The translations under genes were made by a program, and so were the position numbers. Below are positions 33,260 to 34,832 of a DNA stretch of 34,832 bases, in pieces. The first letter of the stretch is position 1. Each line of letters opens with the position of its first letter. The notes below the pieces were generated by a model. The model saw only the letters and a program-made list of their open reading frames with translations. It ran no database searches and had not been told where the DNA came from. Source of the stretch: Bacillus sp. AFS073361 (lineage in GTDB: Bacteria; Bacillota; Bacilli; Bacillales; Cytobacillaceae); the NCBI RefSeq assembly GCF_002567005.1, contig NZ_NUZU01000232.1:1-34832 (forward strand), written 5' to 3'.

Positions 33260-34552
33260 ATGTCATCAGTAGTAGTTGTTGGAACTCAATGGGGAGATGA
33301 AGGTAAGGGGAAAATCACAGATTTCCTTTCTGAAAATGCCGAAGCAATCGCCCGTTATCAGGGAGGAAATAATGCAGGCCATACCATAAAGTTCAACGGA
33401 GAAACGTACAAATTGCACCTAATTCCATCTGGAATTTTTTATAAAGAAAAAATTTGTGTCATCGGAAATGGAATGGTTGTTGATCCTAAAGCACTTGTTG
33501 CAGAACTTGCTTATTTACATGAAAAAGGGATTACAACCGATAATCTTCGTATTAGTAATCGCGCTCATGTCATTCTTCCATATCACCTAAAACTTGATGC
33601 TGTTGAAGAAGAAAGTAAGGGTGCGAATAAAATTGGTACAACCAAAAAAGGAATTGGACCAGCTTACATGGATAAAGCAGCGCGCGTAGGCATTCGAATT
33701 GCTGACCTGCTTGAACGCGATGTGTTTGAAGAAAAGCTGGAACGTAATTTGGAAGAGAAAAATCGTTTGTTTGAACGTATTTATGAAACAACAGGATTTA
33801 CGAAAGAAGAAATCCTTGACGAATATTATGAATATGGTCAACAAGTAAAACAGTATGTTTGTGATACATCCGTGGTCTTGAATGATGCACTGGATGAAGG
33901 CAAACGAGTTCTTTTTGAAGGGGCTCAAGGGGTTATGCTGGATATTGACCAGGGTACCTACCCATTTGTAACCTCATCTAATCCGGTAGCCGGCGGTGTT
34001 ACAATTGGTTCAGGAGTGGGTCCATCTAAGATTACCCATGTAGTTGGAGTGTGCAAGGCTTACACTTCTCGTGTAGGTGACGGTCCATTCCCTACAGAAT
34101 TAAATGATGAAATTGGTCATCAAATCCGTGAAGTTGGACGTGAATATGGAACAACAACGGGCCGCCCTCGCCGCGTTGGCTGGTTTGACAGTGTCGTTGT
34201 GCGCCATGCCCGCCGTGTGAGCGGATTAACCGACTTATCACTTAATTCCATTGATGTTTTAACTGGAATTGAAACATTAAAGATCTGTACTGCGTATAGC
34301 TACAATGGTGAGCTTATTACGGAATACCCAGCAAGCTTGAAGATATTAGCACAGTGTGAGCCTGTTTATGAAGAGCTTCCAGGCTGGACAGAGGATATTA
34401 CAGGCGTTAAAACTTTAGACGAGCTGCCTGTAAATGCCCGTCATTATGTAGAACGAGTGACCCAGTTAACTGGAATTCCATTAACAACGTTCTCAGTCGG
34501 ACCAGATCGTAATCAAACAAATGTAGTTCGCAGCCCTTGGAGACAAATATAA
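33260..34552 (+). CDS. purA: Adenylosuccinate synthetase
   Basis: 430 residues from ATG at 33260, as in B. subtilis; an in-frame upstream ATG at 33245 is part of the ribosome-binding region (TTGGAGGTG). It joins IMP and aspartate with GTP hydrolysis, the first committed step to AMP. The N-terminal GTP loop is GTQWGDEGKGK, with catalytic D13 and the K16 region. NNAGHTI, IGTTKKGIGPAYMDKAAR and FEGAQGVMLDIDQGTYPFVTSSN are the IMP-site motifs. The end carries SVGPDRNQT. Monocistronic, with likely PurR control. Confidence 0.98.
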   Translation: MSSVVVVGTQWGDEGKGKITDFLSENAEAIARYQGGNNAGHTIKFNGETYKLHLIPSGIFYKEKICVIGNGMVVDPKALVAELAYLHEKGITTDNLRISNRAHVILPYHLKLDAVEEESKGANKIGTTKKGIGPAYMDKAARVGIRIADLLERDVFEEKLERNLEEKNRLFERIYETTGFTKEEILDEYYEYGQQVKQYVCDTSVVLNDALDEGKRVLFEGAQGVMLDIDQGTYPFVTSSNPVAGGVTIGSGVGPSKITHVVGVCKAYTSRVGDGPFPTELNDEIGHQIREVGREYGTTTGRPRRVGWFDSVVVRHARRVSGLTDLSLNSIDVLTGIETLKICTAYSYNGELITEYPASLKILAQCEPVYEELPGWTEDITGVKTLDELPVNARHYVERVTQLTGIPLTTFSVGPDRNQTNVVRSPWRQI

Positions 34553-34554
34553 AA

Positions 34555-34678
34555 GAGGAAGCGCCTGTTCAGGGACGACAGGCATAAGACTAGCCGGCTG
34601 AAGGGTGCTTTTTAACCTTCAGGTCGGAATGGCTTATGACCCCGAGTCCCTAGGCGCTGTAGCTAGACAAATATAATT
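34555..34678. repeat. Full-size intergenic repeat, family A
   Basis: Nested imperfect palindrome: AGCGCCT (34560-34566)/AGGCGCT (34652-34658), AGGGAC (34571-34576)/GTCCCT (34646-34651), CATAAG (34583-34588)/CTTATG (34633-34638), and CTGAAGG (34598-34604)/CCTTCAG (34616-34622) at the tip. The right end reads GCTGTAGCTAGACAA. Shorter relatives lie at 13615 and 16345. From memory, related elements are scattered through Bacillaceae genomes. Confidence 0.78.
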
Positions 34679-34692
34679 TTGAACATACCGAA

Positions 34693-34726
34693 TGAAGCCC
34701 TCATTTTGAGGGCTTCAAACTTTTTA
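34693..34726 (+). terminator. purA terminator
   Basis: TGAAGCCCTCA/TGAGGGCTTCA perfect stem around a short T-rich loop, then AAC and a T-run. Confidence 0.9.
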
Positions 34727-34748
34727 TAAAAGTTTTTTGAAAAAAGTA

Positions 34749-34778
34749 TTGCCTTTAGTCCAAAGTCCGTGCTATTAT
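34749..34778 (+). promoter_or_regulatory. Promoter of a tRNA (stable RNA) operon
   Basis: TTGCCT (34749-34754), 18-base spacer, TATTAT (34773-34778), 39 bases before the tRNA 5' end. The upstream DNA is A/T-rich. Confidence 0.75.
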
Positions 34779-34817
34779 AAAAAGCGTCGTCACGATACGA
34801 CAAATTAAAACAAGTAC

Positions 34818-34832
34818 GAGCCATTAGCTCAG
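34818..34832 (+). tRNA. 5' end of a tRNA gene, probably tRNA-Lys (cut by window edge)
   Basis: GAGCCATTAGCTCAG contains the acceptor-stem 5' strand, the U8 position and the start of the D arm. It agrees with the beginning of Bacillus tRNA-Lys. In B. subtilis a tRNA group starting with Lys follows purA. The anticodon is outside the window, so the identity rests on these 15 bases and on synteny. Confidence 0.75.

Overview
The window is the chromosomal replication-origin region of a low-GC, endospore-forming Bacillaceae bacterium (Bacillus sensu lato; something near Neobacillus or Bacillus is my inference from gene order, protein sequences and intergenic repeat types). The order rrn-gyrA-gyrB-remB-recF-yaaA-dnaN-dnaA-oriC-rpmH-rnpA-spoIIIJ-jag-mnmE-mnmG-rsmG-noc-soj-spo0J ... 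rplI-dnaB-purA-tRNA matches Bacillus subtilis, drawn in reverse orientation.

Left part (1-9201, minus strand): a consensus rRNA promoter and rrn leader at the very edge, then gyrA, gyrB, remB, recF, yaaA, dnaN and dnaA, covering DNA topology, recombination, the sliding clamp and initiation. oriC is split in two. A cluster of about ten DnaA boxes lies between dnaA and rpmH (9300-9617). A second group with an AT-rich unwinding stretch and DnaA-trio-like repeats lies between dnaA and dnaN (7681-7839).

Middle (9783-19330, plus strand): rpmH and rnpA (ribosome and RNase P), spoIIIJ and jag (membrane insertase and RNA-binding partner), mnmE, mnmG and rsmG (tRNA and rRNA modification), then noc, soj and spo0J (nucleoid occlusion, segregation, initiation control). 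Two parS sites are visible, one inside spo0J and one between rpsF and ssb.

Right (19382-34832): a DUF554 membrane protein, sporulation protein YyaC (minus strand), an MscS channel, a DUF951 protein, the molybdopterin oxidoreductase YyaE, and ychF. Next come the rpsF-ssb-rpsR operon with a leader that can hide its ribosome-binding site, yybS-gdpP-rplI (c-di-AMP breakdown and L9), the replicative helicase gene dnaB, a NERD-domain protein on the minus strand beside four 52-bp tandem repeats, and purA behind a PurR-like operator. The window ends in the first 15 bases of a tRNA gene, probably tRNA-Lys.

Most of the window is ordinary, highly conserved core genome. The parts that merit a second look are noncoding: the 52-bp hairpin array, two intergenic repeat families, the rpsF leader, the yaaA-recF hairpin, the extra DnaA boxes before mnmE, and the accessory NERD gene inside otherwise conserved synteny. 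I see no mobile element, CRISPR array, prophage or defence island.
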